Below, piece after piece: positions 17,974-27,505 of a DNA stretch of 64,000 nucleotides. Source of the stretch: Phormidesmis priestleyi Ana (GTDB lineage Bacteria; Cyanobacteriota; Cyanobacteriia; Phormidesmidales; Phormidesmidaceae). The stretch is taken from NCBI GenBank assembly GCA_001314865.1, contig LJZR01000021.1:32253-96252 (forward strand), read 5' to 3'. Made by a program: the position numbers and the translations under genes. Every line of letters starts with the position of its first letter. The stretch's first letter is position 1. The notes under the pieces are model-generated. The model ran no database searches and was not told where the DNA came from. It saw only the letters and a list, made by a program, of their open reading frames with translations.

Positions 17974-19476
17974 ATGAGACAATCTGACTACATCATGGCC
18001 CTTGATCTGGGCACAACGGGTAACCGCGCTATTATTTTTGATCGCAATGGCCAAATCAAGGGGCAGGCGTATCGAGAGCTGACGCAGCACTATCCGCAAC
18101 CGGGCTGGCTAGAGCATGATGCGGCAGAAATATGGCGGGAAGTCCGCTGGGCGATGCAAGCGTCGCTAGAAAATGCCGCTGTTGCCGCTGAAGAGATTGC
18201 CGCGATTGGGCTCACAGTACAGCGAGAGACCTGCCTACTGTGGGACAAAACGACAGGCCAGCCGCTGCATAATGCGATTGTGTGGCAGGACAGACGCACT
18301 GCGCCGCTGTGCGATCGCCTCCGAGCAGCCGGTAAAGCCGACCTTATATACGACAAAACCGGGCTGATCTTGGATGCTTATTTTTCGGCTACTAAACTAA
18401 ACTGGCTGCTCGATGCAGTGAAACAGCAGGGCATTAACGACCTAAGCAACGTTTTGGCGGGCACTATCGACAGCTGGGTGCTGTGGAACTTAACTGGCGG
18501 GCAAGTGCATGCAACTGACCACAGCAACGCTAGCCGTACGATGCTGCTGAACCTTGCAACGCATCAATGGGATAAAGATTTACTCGATTTGTTTGAGATT
18601 CCCGCTAGCCTGATGCCAAAGGTCTGCCCTAGTCTGAGTGAGTTTGGTCGGTTAGATGAGAGCATTTTGGGCGTAGAAATTCCAATTATGGCGATTTTGG
18701 GCGATCAGCAAGCGGCGTTGTTTGCCCATGGGTGCGATCGCCCTGGCTTGCTCAAATGTACCTATGGCACTGGCAGCTTTTTGGTTGCGCACACGGGCCA
18801 TGAAGTGGTGCGGGCCAATCAGCTGCTGAGCACAATTGCCTGGAGCTTTCAAAAGGTTGACGGTACGGTAGAAGTTTGCTACGCCTTAGAAGGTGCGATC
18901 TTTACCAGCGGCGCCTGCATACAGTGGCTGCGCGATGGCCTAAAGCTGATTCAAGATGCCGCAGAGTCAGAAGCCCTGGCTTGCCAAGTGCCCGATACCG
19001 ACGGCGTTTATTTCGTCCCGGCTTTGAGTGGGCTGGGGGCGCCTCACTGGGATATGTCAGCCAGGGGTGCGTTTATGGGGCTAACAGCAGGGGCACAACG
19101 CGAGCATTTGGTTCGAGCGGTGTTAGAGGCGATCGCCTTTCAGGTCAAAGAAGTGGTCAACGCCGCTAACAGTGCTGACGCGAGGCCAATTGCGCTACTA
19201 AAGGTAGATGGCGGCGCCTGTAATAACAATTTTTTAATGCAGTTTCAGGCAGATGCGCTGGGCATTCCTGTTGAGCGGCCAGAAGTGCTCGATGCCACCG
19301 CTCAGGGGGCCGCGTTTGCCGCAGGCTTGGCCAGTGGCTTTTGGCATGACTATCACGCCTTAGTCGAAACCCGAAAAGTAGACAAAGTATTTGAGCCCCG
19401 AGCCAATGCGGTCACGACAGAACATTTTGCGCGCTGGGAAAAGGCGGTCTCAAAAGCAAAAGATTGGACGACATGA
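17974..19476 (+). CDS. glpK: Glycerol kinase
   Basis: 500 residues, the standard length for GlpK. It converts glycerol and ATP to sn-glycerol-3-phosphate, which is also the acceptor used by GgpS. FGGY-family blocks are clear: ALDLGTTGNRAIIFD at the N-terminus, GWLEHDAAEIW, VWQDRRT, the glycine-rich CTYGTGSFLVAHTG, and LKVDGGACNNNFLMQFQAD near the C-terminus. It lies between gghA and stpA on the same strand, so it probably recycles glycerol freed by glucosylglycerol breakdown. Confidence 0.97.
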   Translation: MRQSDYIMALDLGTTGNRAIIFDRNGQIKGQAYRELTQHYPQPGWLEHDAAEIWREVRWAMQASLENAAVAAEEIAAIGLTVQRETCLLWDKTTGQPLHNAIVWQDRRTAPLCDRLRAAGKADLIYDKTGLILDAYFSATKLNWLLDAVKQQGINDLSNVLAGTIDSWVLWNLTGGQVHATDHSNASRTMLLNLATHQWDKDLLDLFEIPASLMPKVCPSLSEFGRLDESILGVEIPIMAILGDQQAALFAHGCDRPGLLKCTYGTGSFLVAHTGHEVVRANQLLSTIAWSFQKVDGTVEVCYALEGAIFTSGACIQWLRDGLKLIQDAAESEALACQVPDTDGVYFVPALSGLGAPHWDMSARGAFMGLTAGAQREHLVRAVLEAIAFQVKEVVNAANSADARPIALLKVDGGACNNNFLMQFQADALGIPVERPEVLDATAQGAAFAAGLASGFWHDYHALVETRKVDKVFEPRANAVTTEHFARWEKAVSKAKDWTT

Positions 19477-19530
19477 GGCACCTGAGGCGTCCTCACGACC
19501 TTTGTTCTTTATCTAAATAAATGCGCAACT

Positions 19531-20892
19531 ATGTCACGTCCACTTCACCAGCAGACGCTTTCACTTGACCACGGCGCTTTTGTAAAAACGCTCGCAGCGA
19601 CCGAAAATTTGCTCATCATTCAAGACCTAGATGGCGTCTGCATGGGCTTAGTGAACGATCCGTTGACCCGTATTATTAGCCCTAGCTACATCCAAGCGAC
19701 TCAGGCATTTGGCCCACATTTTTATGTGCTTACCAACGGTGAACACACGGGCCGACGCGGAGTCAACCAGATTGTTGAAACTTCTTTGAAGCAAGCCCCA
19801 GCGGTTGTGAGTCAGCAGCAGCAGTATTTGCCAGGGCTCGCAGCGGGAGGTGTCCAATGGCAAAACCGAGACGGCGTGGTGACGCATCCCGGCGTCAGTC
19901 AGGCTGAGTTGAGCTTTTTAAAGGCAGTGCCCGCCAAAATGGAGGCTTGTCTGCGGGCATTTTTTGCTCAGCATCCTCTCTCAACCGAATTTCAGCAACC
20001 GTTAGATACCTACCTCGCGGCTACTGTGCTCGACAATATTGCCTCACCTACGGTTAACCTCAATACCCTGTATCCCTTGCTAGCTAAAGATCCCAGTACC
20101 TTTGCGGCGCTGCAAAAAAGAATGCGATCGCAGCTCGAAGACCTGTTAATAGAGGCGACGCAGCAAGGCTTGGGCGACTGTTTTTTTATTCACTATGCGC
20201 CTAACTTAGGTCGCGATCGCTCAGGTAACGAGATAGTTTGGTTCTGCGACGATGCGGCAGAACCGGGCTCAGGCCAGTCAGCCTCGGGCCAGTCAGGCAC
20301 GACAGACTACCAGTTTATGCTGCGCGGGGCCATCAAAGAAGTGGGGGTACTGGCCCTGTTGAATCGCTACTATTTTCATCAGACGGGGCGCTACCCGCTG
20401 GGCGAAAGCTTCAATGTGAGGCGAGCCCCGCATGACATGGATGCCCTCGTGAGCCTAGTTGCAGAAAATTTTGACCCGGCACAAATGCCGCTGATAGTGG
20501 GGGTCGGTGATACGGTGACGGCGCAGCAGAGTGCAGGTGGGGTAGGGAGTGAGGTGGTAGGGAGTGAGGTGAAAAGAGGGGGGAGCGATCGCAACTTTTT
20601 GCAGCTGATTCAAAACCTCAAAGAACCTTTTAACAGCCAGCATCTGACGGTATATGTAGACAGCAGCGGTGGTGAACTGAAAAATCGTCGGCCTTTAAAG
20701 CTCTCTAGCCCAACTCAGCTCTCAAACCAAGCGGCCAATATTCCGCAAATTCCGCAACAGGTCATCAGCGGGCCTGGAGATCCGGCTGACCCATTGCGTT
20801 TAAATGTGGCCTTTCCTGGTGGACATATGCAGTATTGTCAATTTTTTGAGAAAGCCGCTAGAGAGCGTTCGTTACGTTTAATTCAGGTTTGA
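19531..20892 (+). CDS. stpA: Glucosylglycerol-3-phosphate phosphatase
   Basis: 453 residues. It removes phosphate from the GgpS product to yield glucosylglycerol (StpA/GgpP of Synechocystis). The N-terminal HAD-like catalytic motif is visible as IIQDLDGVCMGLV (about 31-43), followed by FYVLTNGEHTGRRG. The protein is somewhat longer than the roughly 420-residue reference, helped by inserts such as SGQSASGQSG and VGSEVVGSEV, both encoded by small tandem duplications. It follows glpK after 54 bp and is probably in the same transcript. The family call is firm. Confidence 0.94.
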   Translation: MSRPLHQQTLSLDHGAFVKTLAATENLLIIQDLDGVCMGLVNDPLTRIISPSYIQATQAFGPHFYVLTNGEHTGRRGVNQIVETSLKQAPAVVSQQQQYLPGLAAGGVQWQNRDGVVTHPGVSQAELSFLKAVPAKMEACLRAFFAQHPLSTEFQQPLDTYLAATVLDNIASPTVNLNTLYPLLAKDPSTFAALQKRMRSQLEDLLIEATQQGLGDCFFIHYAPNLGRDRSGNEIVWFCDDAAEPGSGQSASGQSGTTDYQFMLRGAIKEVGVLALLNRYYFHQTGRYPLGESFNVRRAPHDMDALVSLVAENFDPAQMPLIVGVGDTVTAQQSAGGVGSEVVGSEVKRGGSDRNFLQLIQNLKEPFNSQHLTVYVDSSGGELKNRRPLKLSSPTQLSNQAANIPQIPQQVISGPGDPADPLRLNVAFPGGHMQYCQFFEKAARERSLRLIQV

Positions 20893-21335
20893 TTGGGTAA
20901 GTTGTAGTCCGTAAGTTTACATAGAGCGGCTAAGCGTTCAGAAAATGTGAAGATTCAGCGAAAATCGAATTCGTGACTAAAAAGCAGGGTAGCTGTGCTG
21001 ATACTTTTATGGGGTGATTCTCTATCAAACATATTGACTACACAAGGGAATAATAAAAAAGTTACAACTCAGGCATGGAAATCCAATTACGATGCAATCA
21101 TTATCGTGCATTCATCTTTGGCTCTTCTTTCCCAATGACTTTTCTTCTCCCATACTTTGGTGGTAAGAAGGGAAATTGCCCCAACGCCCTCTTTATTGTG
21201 AAAAGGGACGAGAGGAAGCAGCAAAAAACAAATCGTTAATTTATTTAATTTTCGATCTTTCGCTATATATTTAGTTAGAAGATTCTTATTAATGCCTGCG
21301 CCGTAGGCTAGAGCTTCATAGTGACTAACAACAAT

Positions 21336-21386
21336 CTAGCATCTAGGGTTTCTTTGATTTTATAAGGGCCATTTTTTAGATGCTAG
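21336..21386. repeat. 10-bp inverted repeat, CTAGCATCTA
   Basis: Perfect arms CTAGCATCTA (21336-21345) and TAGATGCTAG (21377-21386) flank a 31-bp loop that contains a T6 run. It may be an RNA hairpin or binding site; the role is unknown. Confidence 0.5.
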
Positions 21387-21557
21387 GCAATATCATTTGG
21401 GAACGCCTGGCTCAATAGAGGTGTTGTTGATATTGATATTTATTAATGGGCACAGCTTGAAATGGGCACAACAGTGCTCTGGCCTTTGCCTCTCAAAGGC
21501 GATGTTGCGCCTGCATCGGCACTAACTCGGTACTAACTATGTTGTTGCCGAACCATT

Positions 21558-21606
21558 TTTTAATTTTGAGTTCTGTTGAACAAAGCAGCAGAACCCAAAA
21601 TTAAAA
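21558..21606. terminator. Long hairpin of 18 bp stem, possible terminator or structured RNA
   Basis: Arms 21558-21575 (TTTTAATTTTGAGTTCTG) and 21589-21606 (CAGAACCCAAAATTAAAA) pair over 18 positions with one G-T wobble and a 13-base loop. It has T and A runs at its base on either strand, so it could terminate in both directions. It lies 224 bp before rfbF. Confidence 0.6.
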
Positions 21607-21830
21607 GTTTACGCTGTCGCTAAGATATGGCTGGAATTTCATTTGTTGATATTTAGTCTCGTTAAAGTCTCATCCATTGAGATTTAGATGTTTTCTGTTT
21701 TCAAAGTGATCGTTTCAAGCTGGCTCAAAAGCGTTTTTCCAACAAATGCTTAACATCGAATCTATTCAACCTAAATGTAGATAGTGTTAAGTAATCAAAT
21801 GTAACAACCAGCACTTGCCGTGGAGTTCCT

Positions 21831-22619
21831 ATGAAAGTGGCTATATTAGCGGGTGGCCTCGGCACCCGACTATCTGAAGAGACTGTAGAAAAACCAAAGC
21901 CGATGGTAGAGGTAGGTGGCAAGCCGATTATTTGGCACATCATGATGCACTATGCCCATTATGGGTTTAGTGATTTTGCGATCGCGCTCGGCTACAAAGC
22001 AGAAGTGATTAAAAAATACATGGTTGACTACTGCTCGCTGAACAGCAACCTCACGGTGAGCTTAAAAGACGGAGAAGTGCGGCGACATGGCGGCTACACC
22101 CCTAATTGGACAGTTGACCTCATTGATACCGGGCTATACACCAACACCGGCGGACGTATTAAGCGACTCGCACCCTACGTTAACAATGAGACCTTTATGC
22201 TCACCTGGGGCGACGGCGTTTCGGATATTGATATCCATCAGCTGCTCGCTTTTCATAAGTCTCATGGCAAGCTCGCAACCATGACCGCCGTTCGCCCGCC
22301 CGCCCGATTTGGCCATTTAGACCTACAAGGCGACCAAATTATAGACTTTTCGGAGAAGCCGCAGACCCGAGAGGGTTGGATTAACGGCGCGTTTTTTGTC
22401 CTAGAGCCTCAGATATTTGACTATATCGCAGGCGATGATACAGCCTGGGAAAAAGAACCCCTAGAGCAGCTCGCCAAAGACGGCCAGCTCATGGCCTACA
22501 AGTACGATGGCTTTTGGCAATGTATGGATACATTGCGAGATAAGCGTCGCTTAGAGAGCATTTGGGCAGCGGGTAACGCCCCCTGGAAAACTTGGTCAAT
22601 ACCTACTGATGCGGCTTAA
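21831..22619 (+). CDS. rfbF: Glucose-1-phosphate cytidylyltransferase
   Basis: 262 residues. It forms CDP-glucose from CTP and glucose-1-phosphate, the entry step to CDP-linked deoxysugars. The nucleotidyltransferase signature ILAGGLGTRLSEET opens the protein, followed by KPKPMVEVGGKPI; the family-typical HIMMHYAHYGFSDFAIALGY and LTWGDGVSDIDI are present. The length is typical. It opens the sugar cluster and is followed by a 12-bp tandem repeat and then an SDR epimerase. No CDP-glucose 4,6-dehydratase of standard type was found in the window. Confidence 0.95.
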   Translation: MKVAILAGGLGTRLSEETVEKPKPMVEVGGKPIIWHIMMHYAHYGFSDFAIALGYKAEVIKKYMVDYCSLNSNLTVSLKDGEVRRHGGYTPNWTVDLIDTGLYTNTGGRIKRLAPYVNNETFMLTWGDGVSDIDIHQLLAFHKSHGKLATMTAVRPPARFGHLDLQGDQIIDFSEKPQTREGWINGAFFVLEPQIFDYIAGDDTAWEKEPLEQLAKDGQLMAYKYDGFWQCMDTLRDKRRLESIWAAGNAPWKTWSIPTDAA

Positions 22620-22628
22620 CGTAACCGT

Positions 22629-22772
22629 CAAAGCAGCCGTCAAAGCAGCTGTCAAAGCAACTCCCAAAGCAGCCGTCAAAGCAGCCGTCAAAGCAACTCC
22701 CAAAGCAACTCTCAAAGCAACTCTCAAAGCAGCCGTCAAAGCAGCTGTCAAAGCAACTTTCAAAGCAATATA
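22629..22772. repeat. 12-bp tandem repeat, 12 copies, between rfbF and the epimerase gene
   Basis: Twelve consecutive units of CAAAGCA plus a variable five-base part (GCCGT, GCTGT, ACTCC, ACTCT or ACTTT) fill the intergenic gap. Being a multiple of three, the array is open in several frames. It ends 20 bp before the next ATG, so copy number changes could alter translation of the epimerase. Confidence 0.9.
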
Positions 22773-22793
22773 AATATAAGGAAGGTTTTTCTG

Positions 22794-23834
22794 ATGCGTG
22801 TACTCGTCACCGGACATCAGGGTTATATCGGCACTGTGCTCGTTCCCATGCTACAAGCAGCAGGCCACGAAGTGGTTGGGCTAGACAGCGATCTCTATGA
22901 GCGCAGCACGTTTGGAGATAGCCTGCCCGTTATTCCTGAAATTAAAAAAGACGTTCGAGATGTCGTTGTTGAAGACTTAGTCGGATTTGAAGCGGTTTTA
23001 CACCTAGCCGGACTCTCCAACGATCCGCTGGGCAACCTTAACCCCACCCTCACGCACGACATTAACTACTTAGCCACCGTTCGACTCGGTCAGCTCGCTA
23101 AGCAAGCAGGCGCTAGCCGCTATATTTTCTCTTCATCTTGCAGCAATTATGGTGCAGGTGGAGAAGATTGGCTCACCGAAGAATCGGCCTTTAACCCGGT
23201 CACGCCCTATGGCGTCTCTAAAGTGAAGTCTGAGCAAGGGTTGGCTGAGCTGGCAAGCGATGACTTTAGCCCTACCTATTTGCGCAACGCGACGGCATTT
23301 GGCGTTTCACCTCGCCTGCGGTTTGACCTAGTGCTCAATAACCTGACCGCTTGGGCCTTCACCACTGGCCGAATTTTCATCAAAAGCGATGGCACCCCTT
23401 GGCGACCGATTGTTCATATTGAAGATATTTCGCGTGCCTTTTTAGCGGCGCTGCATGCCCCTCGCGAAAAGGTACATAACGAAGCCTTTAATGTGGGTCG
23501 CAACGAAGACAACTACCAAATTAGAGAGTTGGCCGATATTGTAAAAGCGATTCTTCCAGATTGTCGGATTGAATATGCAGAAGATGCTGGCCCCGACAAG
23601 CGCTGCTATCGAGTGGACTGTAGCAAAATTAAACGTGTGCTCCCTGAGTTTGACCCGCAGTGGGATGCGACCAAAGGGGTGCAGGAACTGTACGAGGCGT
23701 ACCAAAAAGTAGGGCTTACGCTAGATGAGTTTGAAGGCAATCGATATCAGCGAATTGCTCATATTAAGTCGCTGCTAGCAGAAGGCAAGCTCGGAGATGA
23801 TCTGCGCTGGAGAGCATTGAGTGTAAGCCGATAG
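22794..23834 (+). CDS. NAD-dependent epimerase/dehydratase (extended SDR)
   Basis: 346 residues. The Rossmann motif GHQGYIGTVL is at residues 7-16 and the catalytic YGVSK with upstream SSSCSNYG marks an extended SDR acting on a nucleotide sugar. The sequence places it with the epimerases that accompany C-methyltransferases in deoxysugar clusters. Given rfbF upstream and the methyltransferase 52 bp downstream, a role in making a CDP-linked modified sugar is likely; exact epimerisation or reduction cannot be told. A purine-rich AAGGAAGG ribosome site precedes the ATG. Confidence 0.9.
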   Translation: MRVLVTGHQGYIGTVLVPMLQAAGHEVVGLDSDLYERSTFGDSLPVIPEIKKDVRDVVVEDLVGFEAVLHLAGLSNDPLGNLNPTLTHDINYLATVRLGQLAKQAGASRYIFSSSCSNYGAGGEDWLTEESAFNPVTPYGVSKVKSEQGLAELASDDFSPTYLRNATAFGVSPRLRFDLVLNNLTAWAFTTGRIFIKSDGTPWRPIVHIEDISRAFLAALHAPREKVHNEAFNVGRNEDNYQIRELADIVKAILPDCRIEYAEDAGPDKRCYRVDCSKIKRVLPEFDPQWDATKGVQELYEAYQKVGLTLDEFEGNRYQRIAHIKSLLAEGKLGDDLRWRALSVSR

Positions 23835-23886
23835 TTCTGGTCAATGTTCTCTCTTTTCGAGCAATTTCGAGCAATAAGGTAATTGA

Positions 23887-25128
23887 ATGAATATTTCTAC
23901 ACCCGTTTGCCGCTCCTGCGGGAGCAGCGATCTAAAGCCCATTATCTCCTTTGGTGAGACAACCCTAGCAGATGCTCTCCTAACGGCAGATCAGCTGAAT
24001 GAAACAGAATATACTGCGCCGCTAGATTTGGTGTTTTGCCCGGACTGTAGCCTAGTGCAAATTACAGTGAGCGTTCCGCCGGAGATTTTGTTTTGCCGGA
24101 ACTATCCTTATTTTTCTTCGGTATCGCCTAGCCTGATGAAGCACTTTAGAGACAGTGCTGAGGCCATTATTGCCGATAGACAGCTAGACGCTAGCAGTAT
24201 GGTGATTGAGGCGGCCAGCAATGATGGCTACATGCTAAAGCCCTTCGCTGAAAAAGGCATTCCGGTACTGGGCATTGACCCTGCTGATGGGCCTGCCGCA
24301 GCGGCTGAAAAAGCAGGTATTCCTACCCGCTGTACCTTTTTCTCGCAGGCATTAGCCGAACAGCTGAGTGCGGAAGGCCACTCAGCCGATGTGTTTTTAG
24401 CGAACAATGTGCTGGCTCATGTGCCGGATCTCAATGGCTTTGTCGCTGGTATGAAAAAGCTGCTCAAAGAAACCGGCGTGGCTGTCATTGAGGCACCTTA
24501 CCTTGTGGATTTGGTTGAGCATGGCGAGTTTGACACCATTTATCATCAGCATTTGTGCTATTTTTCGGTGACTGCCTTAGATGCTTTGTTTAAAAGACAT
24601 GGGCTGTTCTTAAACGATGTGCAGCAAACTGCTATCCATGGCGGATCGCTCAGGCTATTTGTCGCGCCGCGTGAAAATGTTCAATCTGGGGTGACTCAGC
24701 TATTGCAGCAAGAAAAAGAAAATAAGGTTGACCGGTTTGAGTATTATCAAAACTTTGCAAGCAGTGTAGAAACGATTAAGACTGAGCTGCTGACCATTTT
24801 AAAAGAGATTAAATCGCAGAACAAAACTGTTGTGGGCTATGGCGCGGCGGCTAAGGCAGCGACCATGATGGCCTATGTGGGCATTGACAGCGAACTGGTG
24901 GACTATGTGGTGGACTTAAATCCGGTTAAGCATGGGCGATATATGGGGGGAAATCATCTGCCGATTTTTGCGCCCGATAAGTTGCTAAAAGACCAACCCG
25001 ACTACGTGCTGATACTAGCGTGGAACTTTGCTAAAGAGATTATGCAGCAGCAAATGGCCTACAGCGAAAGAGGCGGGCAGTTTATTGTGCCGATTCCATC
25101 GCCAACGATTGTAAAAGGAGTTCTTTAG
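23887..25128 (+). CDS. C-methyltransferase-type SAM-dependent sugar methyltransferase
   Basis: 413 residues with the three-part layout of sugar C-methyltransferases such as TylCIII. There is an N-terminal zinc-binding segment (CRSCGSSDL ... CPDCSLVQ), a class I methyltransferase core ([15 protein letters not shown], about 104-118, then [14 protein letters not shown]), and a C-terminal Rossmann-like domain ([14 protein letters not shown] ... [14 protein letters not shown]). The family methylates a keto-sugar nucleotide at carbon. It follows the epimerase and precedes a GT4 gene. Two paralogues lie at 29992 and 31383. Confidence 0.92.
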   Translation: MNISTPVCRSCGSSDLKPIISFGETTLADALLTADQLNETEYTAPLDLVFCPDCSLVQITVSVPPEILFCRNYPYFSSVSPSLMKHFRDSAEAIIADRQLDASSMVIEAASNDGYMLKPFAEKGIPVLGIDPADGPAAAAEKAGIPTRCTFFSQALAEQLSAEGHSADVFLANNVLAHVPDLNGFVAGMKKLLKETGVAVIEAPYLVDLVEHGEFDTIYHQHLCYFSVTALDALFKRHGLFLNDVQQTAIHGGSLRLFVAPRENVQSGVTQLLQQEKENKVDRFEYYQNFASSVETIKTELLTILKEIKSQNKTVVGYGAAAKAATMMAYVGIDSELVDYVVDLNPVKHGRYMGGNHLPIFAPDKLLKDQPDYVLILAWNFAKEIMQQQMAYSERGGQFIVPIPSPTIVKGVL

Positions 25129-25166
25129 AGTAAAAAATCGGGTTGGGAAGCCCATTGGAGAAAGGT

Positions 25167-26549
25167 ATGAAAGTTGCTATTGTAAGTCAGCCTTGGGATA
25201 CGCTAGAGGCGCCGGTAACCGCTGGATCTATTCCGATCTGGACGTATGAAACAGCTAAGCGGCTGGCAAAGGACTGTGAGGTGGTTATTTATGCTCGTCG
25301 TAACAGTGAGCAGTTAAAGCAAGCGTACGATGAAGGGGTTGAATACCGACGAGTTTCGACATGGGGTAATCGCATCGGCACTGGCATGGCCAGAACGCTC
25401 TCCCGGTTATATCGTCGGTTTCGCTACCTTAACTCGCGGCTGTACTACTTGCCTTACCCGGTACGAGTCGCCTTAGACCTAAAGCGACAGGGTTGCGATA
25501 TTGTTCATATTCAAAACTTTTCGCAGTTTGTGCCAATTATTAAGGCGCTAAATCCGCATATTAAAATTGTGTTGCATATGCACTGCGACTGGCTCAGCCA
25601 GTTTGACTATCAGGTCATTGCCGATCGCATGGCGCAAATTGATTTGATGGTGGGCTGTAGTGACTATACCACCCGCCGAGTGCAGGAGCGCTTTCCACAG
25701 TTTGCGCAGTGCTGCTGCCGGGTGTATAACGGCGTAGATACGCAGCAGTTTTCTCCGGCTCCGCTGAAAGAACATTTGACAGAATCCGAAAATGACGAGC
25801 TTAAACTACTGTATGTAGGCAGAATATCTCCTGAGAAAGGATTGCATACTTTGCTGAGGGCCTTTGATCGCATTGCGGATGAGTTTCCGGCAGCGACGTT
25901 GACACTCATTGGGCCGGATTCAGCCGTCGCGCCTGAGTTTATTGCTGAGTTGAGTAGCGATCCGGTGGTGCAAAAGCTCACAGATCTTAACCCGCTGAAC
26001 TACCCGAAAAATTTGCGTGAGCAGGTGCCGCAGCGGCTAAAAGACAGGGTTACCTTTATTGGCGCGGTGTCTCATTTAGAGCTACAGACATATCTTCAAG
26101 AGGCGGCGGTATTGTTGAATCCGTCACTGAGTGAGGCCTTTGGCATGAGCCTAGTAGAGGCGGCGGCCTCAGGTATTCCGGTGATTGCCACTCAGGTTGG
26201 CGGTATGACAGATGTTGTGGTTCCGGGCGAAACCGGACTGCTAGTACCTGCCGATGATCCGCAGGCACTAGCAGAAGCCATGGGTCAGTTGCTATCTGAT
26301 AAAGATCAGCGTCAGCGAATGGGCCTAGCCGGTCGAGTGCGTGCGGTTGAAAAATTTTCGTGGGAGGCAATTGCTACCGATTTGGTGGGCCACTATCGAG
26401 CGCTGTTGTCACAGGAGCCACAGCAACCACAGCAACCACAGGAGCCACAGGAGCCGCAGGAGCCACAGCAGCAGGTTGTGATTGAATACGTGACAGCGCC
26501 TCAGCCTACCGATCCTGAGACAGCAAAGTCAACGGAGACGATCCAATGA
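25167..26549 (+). CDS. GT4 family glycosyltransferase
   Basis: 460 residues from the ATG at 25167 with AAAGG ahead of it; an upstream TTG at 25143 is less likely. GT-B fold retaining glycosyltransferase: N-terminal acceptor domain with a His-rich VLHMHCDWL region, then LYVGRISPEKGLHTLLRAF and the donor-site EX7E block EAFGMSLVEAAASGIPVIAT. The last 40 residues are a Gln/Pro/Glu repeat (QQPQEPQEP) built from near-identical 9-bp units. The stop codon overlaps the next start (ATGA), so it is translationally coupled to the PIG-L gene. It probably builds a surface glycan. Confidence 0.93.
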   Translation: MKVAIVSQPWDTLEAPVTAGSIPIWTYETAKRLAKDCEVVIYARRNSEQLKQAYDEGVEYRRVSTWGNRIGTGMARTLSRLYRRFRYLNSRLYYLPYPVRVALDLKRQGCDIVHIQNFSQFVPIIKALNPHIKIVLHMHCDWLSQFDYQVIADRMAQIDLMVGCSDYTTRRVQERFPQFAQCCCRVYNGVDTQQFSPAPLKEHLTESENDELKLLYVGRISPEKGLHTLLRAFDRIADEFPAATLTLIGPDSAVAPEFIAELSSDPVVQKLTDLNPLNYPKNLREQVPQRLKDRVTFIGAVSHLELQTYLQEAAVLLNPSLSEAFGMSLVEAAASGIPVIATQVGGMTDVVVPGETGLLVPADDPQALAEAMGQLLSDKDQRQRMGLAGRVRAVEKFSWEAIATDLVGHYRALLSQEPQQPQQPQEPQEPQEPQQQVVIEYVTAPQPTDPETAKSTETIQ

Positions 26550-27505
26550 GAAAACTCCTCAGAGGCCTGTATAAGAAGCGATTGAACCGAGTGATGGCCA
26601 AAAGAGAACTGACTGATCTCAGCTTTTCTGCGATGGTATTTGCGCCTCATCCTGATGATGAAACGCTCGGCTGTGGCGGCACTATTTTGCGAAAAAAGGC
26701 AGCGGGTGCGCGTGTTTACATTGTGTTTGTGACGGATGGTAGTCGATCGCATGAGGGCCTGATTCCGGAGGCGGCGCTGAAGGCTCGCCGTCAGCAAGAA
26801 GCCTTGCAGGCCGCGCAGATGTTGGGTGTTGGGCCGGAGGATGTGATTTTTTTGGGCTTTGGCGATGGGCGGCTGACGCAGGCGGTAAATGAGGCGATAG
26901 GTGAGGCAAGTATGCCGGGAGAAAGCAATGTGCTAACCCAAGTCCAGAGCTTACTGGCTACCTATACCCCGGACGAAGTGTTTGTTCCCCATCCCGAAGA
27001 TCGATTGGCTGATCATACGGCGACTTATCGTGTTGCGATCGCAGCGCTACAGTCATTACCGCCAGAACGCGCTCAGTCAATTGCAGTATACGCCTACCCG
27101 ATTTGGTACTGGCGGCATTGGCCCTGGACGCCACTGGGAGGAAATGGCAAGCGAGAAATGCTCAATATTTTAAAAGCGACGGTGCGCAATGGCTTAGGCA
27201 CAGCTGTTTTTGAGGACTTTCAGCATTCTGTGTATGTGGGAGAGGTGCGATCGCAAAAGCAAGCAGCCCTAGCCATGCATATCTCCCAAATGCAAAGGCC
27301 CGACTCAATTCCCAACTGGTCTATTTTGAGCGATGTTGCAGGCGGTGATTTTTTAGATTGTGCAATGCAAGACTACGAAATTTTTCATAGTCCTCAAGGC
27401 GTTTTTTCTCAGCCGATTGAGAATAAACAGATTCCTCAACAGATTTCTCAACAGATTCCTCAACAGATTTCTCAACAACCGTTTGGGGAGGTCGTTTCTC
27501 CATGA
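26546..27505 (+). CDS. PIG-L family deacetylase (LmbE-like)
   Basis: 319 residues. The metal-binding motif FAPHPDDETLGCGGT (about 36-50) and the later VPHPEDRLADHTATY supply the zinc ligands of the PIG-L/LmbE family, which removes N-acetyl groups from amino sugars. It ends in a repeated IPQQISQQ tail of about 25 residues. Its start overlaps the GT4 stop and its stop overlaps the start of the 778-residue gene, both as ATGA. The three genes are thus coupled, suggesting the deacetylation acts on the glycan built by the neighbours. Confidence 0.93.
   Translation: MRKLLRGLYKKRLNRVMAKRELTDLSFSAMVFAPHPDDETLGCGGTILRKKAAGARVYIVFVTDGSRSHEGLIPEAALKARRQQEALQAAQMLGVGPEDVIFLGFGDGRLTQAVNEAIGEASMPGESNVLTQVQSLLATYTPDEVFVPHPEDRLADHTATYRVAIAALQSLPPERAQSIAVYAYPIWYWRHWPWTPLGGNGKREMLNILKATVRNGLGTAVFEDFQHSVYVGEVRSQKQAALAMHISQMQRPDSIPNWSILSDVAGGDFLDCAMQDYEIFHSPQGVFSQPIENKQIPQQISQQIPQQISQQPFGEVVSP

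Larger units (their letters stand above)
20893..21830. other. Gene-free stretch of about 940 bp upstream of rfbF
   Basis: No frame of credible coding character is seen on either strand. It holds two inverted repeats, at 21336-21386 and 21558-21606, listed separately. It separates the osmolyte genes from the sugar cluster and probably carries a long leader or the promoter of the latter. Confidence 0.6.

Noticed and set aside
22629..22772. Tandem arrays considered as CRISPR
   Set aside because: Units are contiguous without unique spacers, and no cas gene is present.
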